Source: Ilyomonas sp964658445 (GTDB lineage Bacteria > Bacteroidota > Bacteroidia > Chitinophagales > Chitinophagaceae). From it: 21,182 nucleotides of DNA. The DNA lies in NCBI GenBank assembly GCA_964658445.1, contig CAZZZH010000047.1, positions 1 through 21,182 of the forward strand, given 5' to 3'. The notes beneath the pieces were generated by a model. That model was not told where the DNA came from. It made no database searches and saw nothing but the letters and a program-made list of their open reading frames with translations. Every line of letters begins with the position of its first letter. Positions within the stretch are counted from its first letter, which is position 1. Shown in pieces: positions 6,832 to 16,465 of the stretch. The translations under genes were made by a program, and so were the position numbers.

Positions 6832-7683
6832 ATGCGCAATATATTCCTGTTCATACGAAGATTTTTTGTTCTGTTCGTGTTCCTTGTTTTGCAAGTGCTT
6901 TGCATTCTCGCGCTGGTCAGTTACAACCCTACTTACCAGGCCTATTTTGCAGGCTCTGCCAACGAAGTGATCGGGCGGGTAAACACCCAATACAATGATG
7001 TGCACGAATATTTTTCGCTGCGTAAAACCAATGTGCAGTTAGCGCAGCAAAACAAAGATTTATTGCTGCTGCTGAACAAAGAGTACAAAGGCACGGATAT
7101 GGTAACGGTAACAAAGTTAGATTCTCTTTTACGCGATACGTTGGGTCGCATCCGCAAGTTCGATTTCAAGGTGGCACGCGTGGTGAACAACTCTACCACC
7201 GAAGAAAATAATTACATCACGCTGGAACTGGGCGCTAAACAGGGCGTAGCGAAAGATATGGGTGTGCTAGGCCCAAACGGCATTGTGGGCAAAGTAATAA
7301 CCGTAAGCGATAACTACAGTGTCGTGATGAGCCTGCTGAACCATAACTCCCGCATTAGCGCAATGTTGAAGAAAGACTCTACCAACAATGGCTATGTAGA
7401 TTGGGATGGAAAAAATGCATCGTTCCTGGTGATGCACAACGTTCCGAAAAGCGCCAAACTAAAAATGGGCGACAGCATCATTACCAGCAATTATTCTTTC
7501 AACTTCCCGGTAGGGATGATGATAGGAACCGTGGCAGGCATTACCGCCGATCCGTCTTCTGCCTTCTACACCCTGCGGTTGAAAACAGCCACTAATTTTT
7601 ATAACCTGCAGTATGTTTATCTAATCAAAAATCTTCGCTGGGAAGAGCAGCGCAAATTAGAAGCGCAGATACCCAAGAACTGA
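6832..7683 (+). CDS. mreC: rod shape-determining protein MreC
   Basis: From ATG 6832 this is 283 residues. It has a short basic N-terminus (MRNIFLFIRR), one membrane anchor at about 11-30, a periplasmic coiled-coil-like helix at about 50-85, and two beta-barrel domains covering about 110-268. The latter include LELGAKQGVAKDMGVLGPNGIVGKV and the second-barrel KMGDSIITSNYSFNFPVGMMIGTV, both typical of MreC. The protein scaffolds the elongasome between MreB/MreD and the penicillin-binding proteins. An upstream in-frame TTG at 6808 would add eight residues, but it lies inside the repeat array and the ATG gives the usual family N-terminus. The gene is separated from mreD by 3 nt. Confidence 0.92.
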   Translation: MRNIFLFIRRFFVLFVFLVLQVLCILALVSYNPTYQAYFAGSANEVIGRVNTQYNDVHEYFSLRKTNVQLAQQNKDLLLLLNKEYKGTDMVTVTKLDSLLRDTLGRIRKFDFKVARVVNNSTTEENNYITLELGAKQGVAKDMGVLGPNGIVGKVITVSDNYSVVMSLLNHNSRISAMLKKDSTNNGYVDWDGKNASFLVMHNVPKSAKLKMGDSIITSNYSFNFPVGMMIGTVAGITADPSSAFYTLRLKTATNFYNLQYVYLIKNLRWEEQRKLEAQIPKN

Positions 7684-7686
7684 GAC

Positions 7687-8220
7687 ATGAGTAGCCTGTT
7701 GAAAAATATTATCCGCTTTGTTGTGTTCATCCTGGTGCAGGCTTTTATACTGCAAAAGATTCCTGCTTTGCACCAGTTTGTGAAGCCCTGGCTTTACTTT
7801 TTGTTTATTCTCTGGCTGCCGTTTTCCATTTCGCGCCTGGGCTTGCTATTCATCGCTTTTGTATTTGGGCTTACCATGGATTATTTTACCAACACACCGG
7901 GTCTGCATGCCGCGCCCTGCGTGCTCATTGCTTTTGTGCGCCCCTTTATTATCAATTTTTTATTGCCGCAGGAAAAAACAGAGTTCAGCTATGCCGAGCC
8001 CAGCATTAAAAGCCTGGGCTTTACGCCTTATTTTTTATATGCGCTGGTGCTTACACTGCTTCACAATGCCTATCTCATTTTTATAGAGTGGCTGCAGTTT
8101 GGCAACTTCCTTTACTTTATTGCAAAGCTGGGCGCTACCACCGGTATCAGCCTGCTGCTGATTTTTATTACCGAAATGCTGTTTCCGCGCAAGGCAAAGT
8201 ATAGAACCAATGCGGCATAA
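7687..8220 (+). CDS. mreD: rod shape-determining protein MreD
   Basis: This 177-residue membrane protein has about five or six hydrophobic helices. It starts three bases after the mreC stop and is therefore translationally coupled. Sequence identity in this family is low. Membership rests on its position after mreC, its length and its topology, plus LLFIAFVFGLTMDYFTNTPGLHAAPCVLIAFVRP-type features (a G-L-x-x-D-x-F and a GxHAA segment). It links MreC to the membrane elongation complex. In many Bacteroidota the next genes are penicillin-binding protein 2 and rodA. Here the operon ends, and a minus-strand gene faces it after only 23 nt. Confidence 0.88.
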   Translation: MSSLLKNIIRFVVFILVQAFILQKIPALHQFVKPWLYFLFILWLPFSISRLGLLFIAFVFGLTMDYFTNTPGLHAAPCVLIAFVRPFIINFLLPQEKTEFSYAEPSIKSLGFTPYFLYALVLTLLHNAYLIFIEWLQFGNFLYFIAKLGATTGISLLLIFITEMLFPRKAKYRTNAA

Positions 8221-8243
8221 GCAATAACAGATTACTTTCTTTA

Positions 8244-11200
8244 TTATTGTTTTATAAACCTGATGCTTTTTGGTGCACCGATGCTTCTTTTTAAAACAAG
8301 CATATACAAACCATCCATTAAACCACTAATATTAATTTTTATCATTGTTTGATTTTGAACATTAATAACTGGCATAACCCGATGACCGGAAGAACTAATA
8401 ATTTCCAGAACTTCCCAGCTATCTATTGCTTTGAGTGAGTCAACGATTAAAAAAGAGTTTGCCGGGTTGGGATAAACGTGTACGATCACAGAGTCGCCTG
8501 TAGGATTTTGAGGTAGCGACGTTGGGATAATAACAATATCCTTTTCGCCTGATACTACGCTACATTTTCCTTTATCTCCCTTCACTCTATAAACCCCACT
8601 TGCCAAGGCTGTATAAGATATTCCTGTTACCGCCGGTAAAGTTGCCTGCCATTGATTCGTTAGTGAATCTTGGGACTGCCAATTATAAGTTGCGGCAGCA
8701 TCCGGATTGAAGATTGTAATTACCGGCGTGTTTACTGTTAGAACGGGAACCGCTAACTGGTCGATAATCGTTGTTGCTGTATCAGTGTAATTTGGTAAAG
8801 CGCAAGTTGTATTTGCAGGTAATGCAAGAGAAAAGAAATATTGTCTGACATCCTGTCTCGCAACGTTTGGTAAGACAAATTGTAAAGGAGAGTTATTGTA
8901 AACCTGTGTGCTTACCGAATCAAAAGCGTTTCCACTTGCGTTCTCCCATAGTTGTACTAACGAACCTGATATTGTAGTGTTGCCGGCAGTAAAAGATATC
9001 CGTATAGAATCATTAACGCATAGCTTATCTGGTGCCGCAATGATACCGGTTGGTGTAACAGATGGGTTCACTGTCATCGCAATAATATTGCTATAAACCG
9101 AATCAGGTTGTGCACAGGTAACATTGCTAATCAGCTTTGCCTTTACTTTATCTCCATTCTTTAAATTATTTGCTGTAAAGTCATTGCGGTTTGCCTGAAA
9201 AACATCGTTTACCAGCCATTGATAAGCCGGATTATTGCCGCCATTTACCGGCGTCGCCGTAAATGTAACCTGCGTGCCTTCGCAAATGTTGTTGGCAGAA
9301 GAAGTAATATTTACCGATGGCGTAACGGAAGTTTGAACAGTCATTGTTATCGGTTTACTCGATACAGTATCGGATGTAAAGCAGGCTGATGCGTCACTCG
9401 TCAGCACTACTTTTACCGTATCGACATTCTGCAGGTTGGATGATGTGAATGTATTGCTGTTTGTGCCCGCCGATTTTCCGTTTACATACCATTGATAGGA
9501 TGGCGTCGTTCCTCCATTTCCTGATGTGGCAGTGAAAGTAACGGGCTCTCCCAGACAGATGCTGTCTGCCGAAGCAGTAACAGATACAGAAGGCCCCTGT
9601 TTTCCCTCGTATTCATAAGCACCCATGTCTATTGTGTTATTGTAAACGCGCGGCTGGTTTAAAATGTCGGTGTTTAGACCGGCAATAAGTTGATTTGAAC
9701 CAGTATTGATACAAGGCGAGCAAGGCAGCAGTTTCAATCCATCATCGTCGGTAAGCCATTTCCCATCTGCGCCGGCGCCATTGGCAGAATCTAAAAACAC
9801 AGGATATTCCTGTATATTCAGGTACCTGTTATACGGATCATAATCAGTTGGATAGCTTTGCATATCGGAATAGCGAATGTCGAGTTGATGCCCACTGTTA
9901 TTTACTTCGGTTGTATAAAAATCCAGATTTTGTACCCCACTGTTTTCGCCATAAATACTATAATTATTGGAAAAGATACAATTGTAAATTTTCCCGCTTC
10001 CATCGTAATTAAAGAGACCTACACCCTGCGTATAACCGGGCGAAGAATTGCCAACAAAACTGCAATTCACAAAAGAAGTATTTTCCAGTACATAAGCGCC
10101 CGCACCTTGGTATCCTTTATTATGATAAAATACGACATTACTGCAACTCATATCGTTTGTATACAAGGCGCCTCCTTCATCATTACCTTCATTTTCTGCC
10201 AGAACTGACTTCTTTAAATAAGCCTCGGTATTCATATATGAACTGATTCCGCCGCCATCCTCTGCTTTATTATGAAGAAACAGACAGCTATCTATCAATA
10301 CCAATGCATTTTTCGCCGCATATATGCCGGCTCCGGATTCTGACCGGTTGTTTTCAAATACGCAGTTTCGGACAACTAGGCTCTTATTGTTGAAAGCCCG
10401 CAACCCACCGCCTGCAGATGTTGGAAATGTATTTATCGAGGATGAATTACCGGGATCGAAAGTATTGTTCGCATTTCTAAATGTTAGCCCTTCTATGGCT
10501 ACACTTTCTTCGCCTGCCACTGCATTAATTAAGGCATATGTGTTATCTGACGTATCATTAGCAATGCCAATGTCACCATCTACTACCGTTTCGTATTTTT
10601 CGGTGTTGCGCGATGCCTCTGAAGGGTTACCGGTATCCGGGTATCCGCCCAGCACTACGAGCCCATGATTGATAGCAAAAGAAGTGTCTCTCGCTTTTAT
10701 TGCTGGTTTATATACACCGGCGGCAATCTTAATGGTATCGGCACAAGGATTCAAAAATGCATCTTGCAGATTGCTGTAAGCAGCGCTCCAAGAACCCCCG
10801 GTTTGCGTGCCTGTCGCTTTTGCATTTACATAGTATGTTTTCGGAACAGAAATCACAGGCTGTTGAAACTCGTAAGCTCCAATATCAACGATGCCATTGT
10901 AAATCCTTGGCTGGTTCAGAACATCGCCTGGAACGCTGCCTATTGCAGTGTTCTGACCAGTATTAATAGCTGGCGAGCAACTGCAAAGCATAAGCCCGTC
11001 ATCAGCCGTAAAATAAGTTCCGTCCGGTCCTGTGGGCAAAGTAACATTAATAAAGCGCGGGTCTTTACCAACTGTATTTCCATTCACTCCATTCGTTCCG
11101 GTTGATTGCGTGAATGAATGTAAGAATTGGGTTGCGCCTGCAGAGTTAAAGCTTTCATCAACTTCTATCTCGCCTAGTTTCACATTCTTCCAGAAGATAG

Positions 11201-14117
11201 AGTTATTAACCACTACAGTGGCGTCGAATTTATTGACCAGTACACTTCCTGTATTGTTTACAAAACTGCAGTTGGTGATTTGTAACGAACAACCATCATT
11301 TACCATCACATTGCCGTTTCCAGTGGCAACACAATTATAATAAACAGGCGAACCATGATAATTATGAATAGCATAATGTGGTAAATCTTGTGGTGTCTGT
11401 GTAAAGAGACAACCCGTGAACACTGGAGTTGAGTTTGAATTATTGATAACACCGGTTTGCGACTGACCACCAAAGAACAGACAGTTACTAAAACTGCCCT
11501 TGCTGTTGTTTTGATTTTCAATCATACTATAATCCATGTAAGGTTGTGAGGAAGGTGATTGATAACGAGTAGATGTATCAATAAAAGTACAGTTGGTCAC
11601 CTGAGGACTGGACTTCTCGCTGTAGATGGCTGCAGAAGATTCGGAAACCACTTCATCAATGAACGTGCAATTTCTTATAACAGGGGCACTATAGTTTTCA
11701 TTATAGATAACCCCGGCGCCACACAGGTTTTTCTCGAATGTACAACTATCAAACACCGGGTTGGCAGCACTAACATAAGCGGCTCTGCTATTTGCTCCGC
11801 TTGTATTGTACACATATTCATTGTTGTCTTTAAATGCACACTTTATAAATTGGGGTGCCGACTGGCTGAAAGAGGCGACAGAAGAATTTGCCTTCGTCGA
11901 ATCACTTAGGAAAGTACAACCGAGAAAGCGAGGCGTACTACTATTTAGTGTTACAACGGCTGATCCGTTTGTGTAACTCATGTTATTGAAAAAGATAAGA
12001 TTGCTAAAAATAGGCGAAGATGTGTACCTGATATTAATGGCTCCTCCTTCCTGTAAATACCCTGAACCACTTTGCACATACCCGTCGGCACCTGTTACAG
12101 TAAAACCATCTAACACAGCTGTAGTATCATTCCAAGAACTTTTAATAATAGAAGCTGGTGCTACTGTTGTCCTGGGAAGCTTACCGCTGAGTATTGTTTT
12201 GTTTGTTGCCGGATTTCGCTGTATATCATCCGGACTTCCCGTGCCGGGATAGCCGCCTAGAATAACGCGATGATTCTGCATTTTGAAAAAAGCATTTGCA
12301 TCATTATCCGAGGGGAAATAAGTGCCGGCTGCCACCTTTATCGTGTCGGAACAAAAGCCAAGTGCTTTCTGCAAATCGGTAAATGCATTTGCCCAGCTTG
12401 AACCATCGTTTTTACCAGTAGCATTTTTGTTTACATACAACACGGTTGGTATGCCGGCGAGCGGCGACTGCACTTCGTAAGCACCAATGTCCGTTGTTCC
12501 ATCTGCTACTCTGTTTTTGCCCAGAATATCAGAAGAAGTAAATCCATTTAGCAAAATATTGCTTCCTGCGTTGATGGCGGGCGAACAGGGATTCACCAAC
12601 TGCAGACCATCATCGTCTGTGAACATCAAACCGTCGGCACCGGCAATATTGGCTGTATCCCTGAATTTCGGATCAGTTCCTACCAAAGTCTTGTTACCAT
12701 AATCATAGTTCTGAGTAATTGTATTAGAGATGGATAACTGGGAAGCCTTTACAAGAATCTCAACAGAATCGAGTGTGGATTCAAATTTATTTTTATAAAA
12801 AATGCTGTTATTGATCGCTATCGATGAATTATTTTCTGCCCATAATACAGCGATGCCACCGGCGTAGGTCGAAAACTGATTATTAAAAAAAACACAGTTA
12901 GTGAATGTTATTTTACCAGCATCGCAATGGATAATAGATTTTGATGTGTCTTTGGCGAAAATGCAATTGTAAAATTTGCCTTCGCCGGTCGCTCTTACAT
13001 AAATATCAGAAGATGTATTTCCTGTAAAAAAGCAGTTAACGATTGCCGGATGGCTGGCTGTATCAATACCCATAGAAGCACCATCGTCATCTGCTTGGTT
13101 TTGTTTAAAAATGCAATTGCGTATGGTGGTGCTGCTACGGTATAGATAAATGCCGCCGCCATAACGCTTAAAATCTGCTCCGTATGGATTGTAGTCGTTT
13201 TGCGCCCACCCTTGTTGTAAAACAAAACCGTCTATGACCGAATAATTTGAATTGTTACTAGATGTTACAATATGTTTTGAATGACTGTAGTTTGCCAGAT
13301 AACCGCTAAGCACCGTTTCATTTTTTGATAAGTTTCTGTCGGCATCTGTCGGGTTGCCGCTTGATGGATAGCCGCCAAGCATTACTAAATATTCTTTCAT
13401 CTGAAAAGATGAATCGATAGATTTAATGGCAGGATGATAAACGCCTTTTGCCACCTTTATAGTGTCACCTTTATCAGCCGATGCAAGTGCCATTTGCAAA
13501 GAGGTAAATGCATTCTGCCAGGTTGAACCATTGTTTAACCCCGTAGCTGCCGCGTTTACATAATGTATTGCCGGCTGTGCAACTTCTACTTTAATATCAT
13601 CTAAGCATAGAAAGCCCGAATTATTATAGGAAGTGCAATGAAATCCCACATTATAATTGCCTGATGTATCAGCTCTATAATAAGTACGTCCTTCTGTAAA
13701 TTTTGCTATGCCATAATAAGAAAAGCTATCTAGCCGTGTTGTCTGACTGCTGATTGAACTGCTATTACCAATTGATAATCTCAAAAACTGAGATTCGCCT
13801 GATTGGGTACGGCACTGACAAGAAATTTTATACAATTTTCCCGCTTCTAAGTGTAGGGAAGAAGTAATCGCCCAGGTATTGGAAGACACAGACGAACTAC
13901 CATAACAAATCATAGACTTTGTGCCGGAAGTTGCATAAGCAGGGTTTGTGTTTTGCGTCCAGCTATTGCCTTGACCACTATTGCTGACTGTCCAGCCGGG
14001 CGGAGGAAAACTGCCTTCAAAATCTTCTGATAACAGTACTTGCGCTTGGCTATAATAAATAGATGAGAGAAAAATAAAAAACAGTAATATAGCTTGTTTA
14101 GGGATAGAAGAACACAT
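8244..14117 (-). CDS. giant T9SS-sorted surface protein with three beta-helix modules
   Basis: From ATG 14117 it is 1957 residues. An in-frame ATG at 14150 would add 11 residues before the signal peptide, so 14117 is preferred. The signal peptide is 1-26 (ending Y-S-Q-A-Q). Residues 27-182 look like a MAM/choice-of-anchor-J beta-sandwich (LLSEDFEGSFPPPGW). Three homologous modules follow at about 184-550, 558-1085 and 1093-1503. Each opens with YVN-x-x-ATG...W-x-x-A(F/Y)-x-x-LQ, continues with DTIKVAxGxYxP and a LGGYP turn, runs through repeated N-C-x-F-x-x-N rungs (right-handed beta-helix), and closes with DG...T(D/A)DDGLxL, CSPxIN and DIGAYE. Ig-like domains with PxYQWxVN lie at about 1509-1594 and 1598-1683, and two further beta domains reach to about 1865. 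The T9SS type A sorting domain is at 1877-1957 (VYPNPANS at its start, LMDGLYMLVL near its end). It is probably exported and anchored on the surface as an adhesin or glycan-binding protein; no catalytic site is evident. The gene looks AT-richer than its neighbours by eye. Confidence 0.9.
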   Translation of the reverse strand: MCSSIPKQAILLFFIFLSSIYYSQAQVLLSEDFEGSFPPPGWTVSNSGQGNSWTQNTNPAYATSGTKSMICYGSSSVSSNTWAITSSLHLEAGKLYKISCQCRTQSGESQFLRLSIGNSSSISSQTTRLDSFSYYGIAKFTEGRTYYRADTSGNYNVGFHCTSYNNSGFLCLDDIKVEVAQPAIHYVNAAATGLNNGSTWQNAFTSLQMALASADKGDTIKVAKGVYHPAIKSIDSSFQMKEYLVMLGGYPSSGNPTDADRNLSKNETVLSGYLANYSHSKHIVTSSNNSNYSVIDGFVLQQGWAQNDYNPYGADFKRYGGGIYLYRSSTTIRNCIFKQNQADDDGASMGIDTASHPAIVNCFFTGNTSSDIYVRATGEGKFYNCIFAKDTSKSIIHCDAGKITFTNCVFFNNQFSTYAGGIAVLWAENNSSIAINNSIFYKNKFESTLDSVEILVKASQLSISNTITQNYDYGNKTLVGTDPKFRDTANIAGADGLMFTDDDGLQLVNPCSPAINAGSNILLNGFTSSDILGKNRVADGTTDIGAYEVQSPLAGIPTVLYVNKNATGKNDGSSWANAFTDLQKALGFCSDTIKVAAGTYFPSDNDANAFFKMQNHRVILGGYPGTGSPDDIQRNPATNKTILSGKLPRTTVAPASIIKSSWNDTTAVLDGFTVTGADGYVQSGSGYLQEGGAINIRYTSSPIFSNLIFFNNMSYTNGSAVVTLNSSTPRFLGCTFLSDSTKANSSVASFSQSAPQFIKCAFKDNNEYVYNTSGANSRAAYVSAANPVFDSCTFEKNLCGAGVIYNENYSAPVIRNCTFIDEVVSESSAAIYSEKSSPQVTNCTFIDTSTRYQSPSSQPYMDYSMIENQNNSKGSFSNCLFFGGQSQTGVINNSNSTPVFTGCLFTQTPQDLPHYAIHNYHGSPVYYNCVATGNGNVMVNDGCSLQITNCSFVNNTGSVLVNKFDATVVVNNSIFWKNVKLGEIEVDESFNSAGATQFLHSFTQSTGTNGVNGNTVGKDPRFINVTLPTGPDGTYFTADDGLMLCSCSPAINTGQNTAIGSVPGDVLNQPRIYNGIVDIGAYEFQQPVISVPKTYYVNAKATGTQTGGSWSAAYSNLQDAFLNPCADTIKIAAGVYKPAIKARDTSFAINHGLVVLGGYPDTGNPSEASRNTEKYETVVDGDIGIANDTSDNTYALINAVAGEESVAIEGLTFRNANNTFDPGNSSSINTFPTSAGGGLRAFNNKSLVVRNCVFENNRSESGAGIYAAKNALVLIDSCLFLHNKAEDGGGISSYMNTEAYLKKSVLAENEGNDEGGALYTNDMSCSNVVFYHNKGYQGAGAYVLENTSFVNCSFVGNSSPGYTQGVGLFNYDGSGKIYNCIFSNNYSIYGENSGVQNLDFYTTEVNNSGHQLDIRYSDMQSYPTDYDPYNRYLNIQEYPVFLDSANGAGADGKWLTDDDGLKLLPCSPCINTGSNQLIAGLNTDILNQPRVYNNTIDMGAYEYEGKQGPSVSVTASADSICLGEPVTFTATSGNGGTTPSYQWYVNGKSAGTNSNTFTSSNLQNVDTVKVVLTSDASACFTSDTVSSKPITMTVQTSVTPSVNITSSANNICEGTQVTFTATPVNGGNNPAYQWLVNDVFQANRNDFTANNLKNGDKVKAKLISNVTCAQPDSVYSNIIAMTVNPSVTPTGIIAAPDKLCVNDSIRISFTAGNTTISGSLVQLWENASGNAFDSVSTQVYNNSPLQFVLPNVARQDVRQYFFSLALPANTTCALPNYTDTATTIIDQLAVPVLTVNTPVITIFNPDAAATYNWQSQDSLTNQWQATLPAVTGISYTALASGVYRVKGDKGKCSVVSGEKDIVIIPTSLPQNPTGDSVIVHVYPNPANSFLIVDSLKAIDSWEVLEIISSSGHRVMPVINVQNQTMIKINISGLMDGLYMLVLKRSIGAPKSIRFIKQ
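9609..13568 (-). repeat. three large diverged repeat modules within the giant gene
   Basis: The coding regions 13568-12468, 12446-10863 and 10841-9609 encode three copies of one module. All share the opening (YVN...ATG...LQ), the DTIK-A-G-Y-P strand, the LGGYP turn, a variable stack of NCxF rungs, and the closing DDGL/CSP/DIGAYE block. Lengths differ (about 367, 528 and 411 codons) mainly through the number of rungs. Identity is at the protein level only; no long exact DNA repeat was noticed, so the duplications look old. Confidence 0.75.
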
Positions 14118-14413
14118 ATCCTTGCAGTTGATTTTAATTACGTAAGCCAACAGCTCAATATCTGTTCATCTGGACAGTTAATTTCGAGACGCTACAATTT
14201 TAAAACAGATGATTTGCTAATTGGAATATTTTATAAGCAGATTAATTCTGATACAAAATATCAAATTTCTTTAATCATCATTTTTTTTTCGGTAAAGTAC
14301 ACACTCTGGTCAGTAAATAGCCTCTCATTTGCTTACAGAGTAGGTTTACTTTGCAACCGGGTTATTTCTTTCATACTTGCTCAGACTAATTAACAATAAA
14401 AGAAAAAATACAC

Positions 14414-16363
14414 ATGAAAAAGCTATTCTTTGCCGCGGCTTCCTTCGCAGTCTTATCGGCAGTTGCACAAACTACACCGGCTTACGACCAGCACGAAGCC
14501 TTTGCGCCTCTTTTTTACCCCGCCTACGGCGATGAAGTACGTGCTGCCGACGGCACACCCGGACCTAAGTATTGGCAGAACCGGGCAGACTATAATATCA
14601 ATGCCACGCTGGATGATTCTTTAAATTCCGTTACGGGCAGCGTTACCATTTCATACACCAACAACAGCCCGCAGGCTTTGCAGTTTGTGTGGCTGCAGGT
14701 AGACCAGAATATCTATAAACTTCAATCGCGCGGTGTGGCTACTACAGCCATCAGTGGTGGCAGATGGGCAAACCGCAACAGCTTCGATGGAGGTTATAAT
14801 ATCAAGTCGGTAAGCGTGATTCAGAATGGCAAAACTACCGCAGCGAACTACCTCATCTCCGATACACGGATGCAGATAAAACTGAATGATGCCATCAAAG
14901 CGGCAGGCGGAACCATTCAGTTTAAAATCGAGTACAGCTTTCAGATTCCTGAATACGGTACCGACCGTTTGGGCAAGCTGAAAACAAAGAATGGCTGGAT
15001 AGATGAAGTGGCGCAATGGTACCCGCGTATGTGTGTGTATGATAACGTGTATGGCTGGAATACTTTGCCCTACTTAGGACAGGGTGAGTTTTATTTAGAA
15101 TATGGAAATATAGACTACAACGTCTCTGTTCCCGCCGGGCAGATCGTGGTTGGCTCGGGCGAATTACTGAACCCAACTGAAGTGCTGACCAAAGATCAAC
15201 TGACCCGCTGGAACAAAGCGAAAAACAGCGACAGTACGGTAAAGATTCGTACTGTGGATGAAGTAAACAATAACACGCAGGCAAATACGAAACGAGCCAC
15301 CTGGAAGTTCCGTTGCACCAACACGCGCGATGTAGCCTGGGCGTCATCTGCAGCCTTTGTATGGGATGCGGCAAGAATGAACTTTCCCAGCGGAAAAAAA
15401 GCAATGGCTGCCAGTGTCTATCCTGTGGAAGTGGCGGCAGACAGCGCCTGGGGACGCTCTACAGAATATGTGAAAGGCGCGATAGAGTTTTACTCGAAAT
15501 ACCTGTATGAATTTACTTACCCGGTGGCTACCAACGTGGCGGGTATTGTAAATGGCATGGAGTATCCGGGCATCGTGTTCTGTGGCTCAAGGGCAAAGCG
15601 CGGTAGCCTGTGGGGCGTTACCTCGCACGAGTTTGGGCACAACTGGTTCCCGATGATTGTAGGCAGCAACGAACGCAAGTTTCCATGGATGGATGAAGGC
15701 TTCAATACTTTCATCAACACAAGAGCCGACAGTGCATTTCATAACGGTGAATATTTAGACAGTAACGCGTCTAACCTGTTTCGCTTCAGCCGTTCGTTTT
15801 ACAGCGATAGTGCAGAAAGTATTTTTACCATACCCGATGTAACGCAGGGAAGAAACCTGGGCAATGTAGCCTACTCAAAACCCGGCGCTGGCTTAACGAT
15901 ACTGCGGAATAATGTTTTGGGAAAAGGCCGCTTCGACAGCGCCTTTAGCTACTATGTTCATCAATGGGCGTTCAAACATCCCACACCTTACGACTTCTTT
16001 CACTGCATAGAAAATTATAGCGGCGAAACACTGGATTGGTTCTGGCGCGGCTGGTTTATGAATAACTGGAAAATAGACCAGGCGGTGGATAATGTGCAGT
16101 CTGCCGATCGTCGGGATCCATCGGCACAAGGAAGCATTATCACGGTAAGCAACTTAGGGCAATTGCCCATGCCGACAACCGTAGAAATAACAGAAGCCGG
16201 CGGCAAAAAAACACGCGTTGTTTTACCGGTTGAAGTATGGGAACATGGCAGTAGTTGGCGCTTCCGTTTTAATAACACCAACCCTATTATTAAGGTGATG
16301 GTTGACCCCGACAAGAACTATCCGGATGCGAATCGTGGCAACAACGTGTATCCGAATGAGTAG
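14414..16363 (+). CDS. secreted M1-family zinc metallopeptidase
   Basis: This encodes 649 residues. A signal peptide spans 1-19 (MKKLFFAAASFAVLSAVAQ). An N-terminal beta-saddle domain covers about 60-330 and a catalytic domain about 340-555. The zinc signature is complete: H405-E-F-G-H409 and E428 in WMDEGF, giving HExxH-18x-E. A GMEYPG loop at 381-386 stands where aminopeptidases usually have GAMEN, and Tyr487 (AYSKPG) is the likely transition-state tyrosine. Such Bacteroidota proteins are annotated as M1 family peptidases. Because GAMEN is changed, exopeptidase specificity is not assured. There is no T9SS sorting domain at the C-terminus (ends NNVYPNE), so a periplasmic or soluble exported enzyme is likely. 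The gene is monocistronic and ends in a strong terminator shared with the convergent HAD gene. Confidence 0.88.
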   Translation: MKKLFFAAASFAVLSAVAQTTPAYDQHEAFAPLFYPAYGDEVRAADGTPGPKYWQNRADYNINATLDDSLNSVTGSVTISYTNNSPQALQFVWLQVDQNIYKLQSRGVATTAISGGRWANRNSFDGGYNIKSVSVIQNGKTTAANYLISDTRMQIKLNDAIKAAGGTIQFKIEYSFQIPEYGTDRLGKLKTKNGWIDEVAQWYPRMCVYDNVYGWNTLPYLGQGEFYLEYGNIDYNVSVPAGQIVVGSGELLNPTEVLTKDQLTRWNKAKNSDSTVKIRTVDEVNNNTQANTKRATWKFRCTNTRDVAWASSAAFVWDAARMNFPSGKKAMAASVYPVEVAADSAWGRSTEYVKGAIEFYSKYLYEFTYPVATNVAGIVNGMEYPGIVFCGSRAKRGSLWGVTSHEFGHNWFPMIVGSNERKFPWMDEGFNTFINTRADSAFHNGEYLDSNASNLFRFSRSFYSDSAESIFTIPDVTQGRNLGNVAYSKPGAGLTILRNNVLGKGRFDSAFSYYVHQWAFKHPTPYDFFHCIENYSGETLDWFWRGWFMNNWKIDQAVDNVQSADRRDPSAQGSIITVSNLGQLPMPTTVEITEAGGKKTRVVLPVEVWEHGSSWRFRFNNTNPIIKVMVDPDKNYPDANRGNNVYPNE

Positions 16364-16383
16364 AAGATAACTGGATTTTATTT

Positions 16384-16422
16384 AAACAAAAACACCATGC
16401 TATAGGCGTGGTGTTTTTGTTT
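16384..16422. terminator. strong bidirectional Rho-independent terminator
   Basis: A 17-bp stem (16384-16400 with 16406-16422, one T-G mismatch near the apex) closes a 5-nt loop, TATAG. The base of the stem is A-rich on the left and T-rich on the right, so each strand ends in a T-rich tract. It sits between the convergent peptidase (ends 16363) and HAD (ends 16466) genes and should stop both. Confidence 0.85.
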
Positions 16423-16465
16423 ACTTCAACAGGCAACATTCGGTTTATCTCCTGTTATTACTGGC

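Noticed and set aside
8221..8243. Terminator between mreD and the giant gene
   Set aside because: Only a weak CAATAA/TTATTG pairing is visible around 8222-8250, without a solid stem.
9609..13568. The three modules as a CRISPR-like or mobile repeat array
   Set aside because: They are long, open in one frame and diverged at DNA level; they are protein domain duplications.
14118..14150. Longer start of the giant protein at 14150
   Set aside because: The 11 added residues precede a normal signal peptide; the ATG at 14117 gives a standard N-terminus.
14094..14393. 99-codon plus-strand frame before the peptidase gene
   Set aside because: It overlaps the start of the giant gene on the other strand and the AT-rich peptidase leader; the protein has no recognisable features.
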